Part shown: in pieces, positions 5,220 through 5,798 of the stretch
Position numbering within the stretch: the stretch's first letter is position 1
Layout of the letters: each line of letters opens with the position of its first letter
From: Bacteroidales bacterium
GTDB taxonomy: Bacteria > Bacteroidota > Bacteroidia > Bacteroidales > UBA10428
Assembly (NCBI GenBank): GCA_016926235.1
Contig: JAFGOZ010000288.1
Coordinates: 1-5,798, forward strand
Direction of reading: 5' to 3'
DNA: 5,798 bases
Program-made: the position numbers and the translations under genes
Notes under the pieces: generated by a model
Database searches by the model: none
What the model was told of the DNA's origin: nothing
The model's input: only the letters and a program-made list of their open reading frames with translations

Positions 5220-5798
5220 AGATTCAATAGATAGTCGGATTTCCAACTGTCTCAATGATAAGCTAAGTTTATCGGAATCTCTTGAAATAATAAAAATATC
5301 AGTCGAAGATGTAATACGGTCATCTGGAGAGAAAGGGAAGAAATCGTTAATTACATCTCAACAACTTATTAATCTTATACATGAGGTCGTAAAATCTTCG
5401 CTTGTTGAAAAAGGTGTAAACCCTACTTTAATACATCCCCCTATTGGACAGGCAAATGGAGAAAAAACACTTGCTGGTTTTCTGAAGTTTAAAAAGCAAG
5501 ACATTTGTGTTTTCCCAAATAATAAGCCACCCAGAGAAGAAAGAATCGATTTTAATGGTTTATATAATACAGGCACAACTGAACCTTATGGTGAACTGTT
5601 TTCAGAACATATCCTTTCCATAAACATAAGAAGTCAACTCAGCAGTTTAAGTAAAAATATTGACACTATGTTTGAAAGAACATATGCTGAACCACTCAAT
5701 CTTCATCGACGTGTTCCCAAGATGGTTCTTGGAGAAGTATATCTCATTTCTGTTCGTGAGTTGGACTCAATTCACGTTGCTCAAAACAATGTAATTTA
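5188..5798 (+). CDS. probable type II restriction endonuclease (5' part, gene runs off the window)
   Basis: An open frame from ATG 5188-5190 continues without a stop to the window edge (203 codons). It begins MTSLRTLQQIKDSIDSRISN and continues with helical, charged sequence, then LITSQQLINLIHEVVKSSL (about residues 54-72), TLAGFLKFKKQDICVFPNNK (about 94-113) and a well-ordered stretch with GELFSEHILSINIRSQLSSL, then FERTYAEPLNLH and PKMVLGEVYLI near the end. I do not securely recognise the family and cannot place a PD-(D/E)XK motif with confidence. Naming as the endonuclease rests mainly on context: it follows and overlaps a C-protein gene with C-boxes, where the R gene normally sits. There is no ribosome binding site at the start, suggesting coupling to the controller gene. 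The methyltransferase must be outside the window. Confidence 0.62.
   Translation, partial: MTSLRTLQQIKDSIDSRISNCLNDKLSLSESLEIIKISVEDVIRSSGEKGKKSLITSQQLINLIHEVVKSSLVEKGVNPTLIHPPIGQANGEKTLAGFLKFKKQDICVFPNNKPPREERIDFNGLYNTGTTEPYGELFSEHILSINIRSQLSSLSKNIDTMFERTYAEPLNLHRRVPKMVLGEVYLISVRELDSIHVAQNNVI

Noticed and set aside
5358..5576. Minus-strand open frame of 72 codons
   Set aside because: It is antisense to the long continuous frame from 5188, which fits the C-R operon layout.

Overview
The window looks like accessory DNA of a Bacteroidota bacterium (Cytophagales or Flavobacteriales type). The genes are AT-rich, ribosome binding sites are mostly missing, several products carry lipoprotein or exported-protein signals, and one gene has a TTG-N20-TAnnTTTG promoter typical of that phylum. 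The taxonomic call is an inference; no marker gene is present.

Bases 1-4886 are an array of small gene units separated by six copies (one partial) of a ~131-133 bp imperfect-hairpin repeat (1-90, 978-1108, 2123-2253, 3333-3465, 4148-4280, 4755-4886). Each repeat runs from an AAC core (always AACGGT) to a GTT core, with ~20 bp pairing arms between. The last bases of one repeat are reverse-complementary to the first bases of the NEXT repeat, for 9-14 bp, and the sequence differs from unit to unit. This is what integron gene cassettes show, because the two half-sites are joined in the circular cassette. I read the region as an integron-like or attC-like cassette array. No integrase or attI is in the window.

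Units: (1) 90-978, two minus-strand genes for lipoproteins; (2) 1108-2123, a membrane-anchored protein; (3) 2253-3333, an exported protein plus a paralogue (~80% identical) of the second gene of unit 1; (4) 3465-4148, a DUF2281-type antitoxin and PIN-domain toxin pair; (5) 4280-4755, an odd G+C-richer unit with only a doubtful His-rich ORF. Units 1 and 3 are homologous at both ends but carry different first genes. Their homology starts exactly at GTT of the left repeat and ends at GTT of the right repeat, which defines the mobile unit and suggests the plus strand is the attC top strand. If so, every recognisable cassette gene runs backwards relative to its site.

After the last repeat, the plus strand holds the start of a type II restriction-modification operon. 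A tandem C-box operator (4940-4963) is followed by a 77-aa controller (C) protein gene and, overlapping it by 32 bp, a gene running off the right edge. From its position this gene is the likely restriction endonuclease. The methyltransferase is not in the window. Addiction modules (PIN toxin-antitoxin, R-M) and small exported proteins of unknown function are a typical load for cassette arrays.
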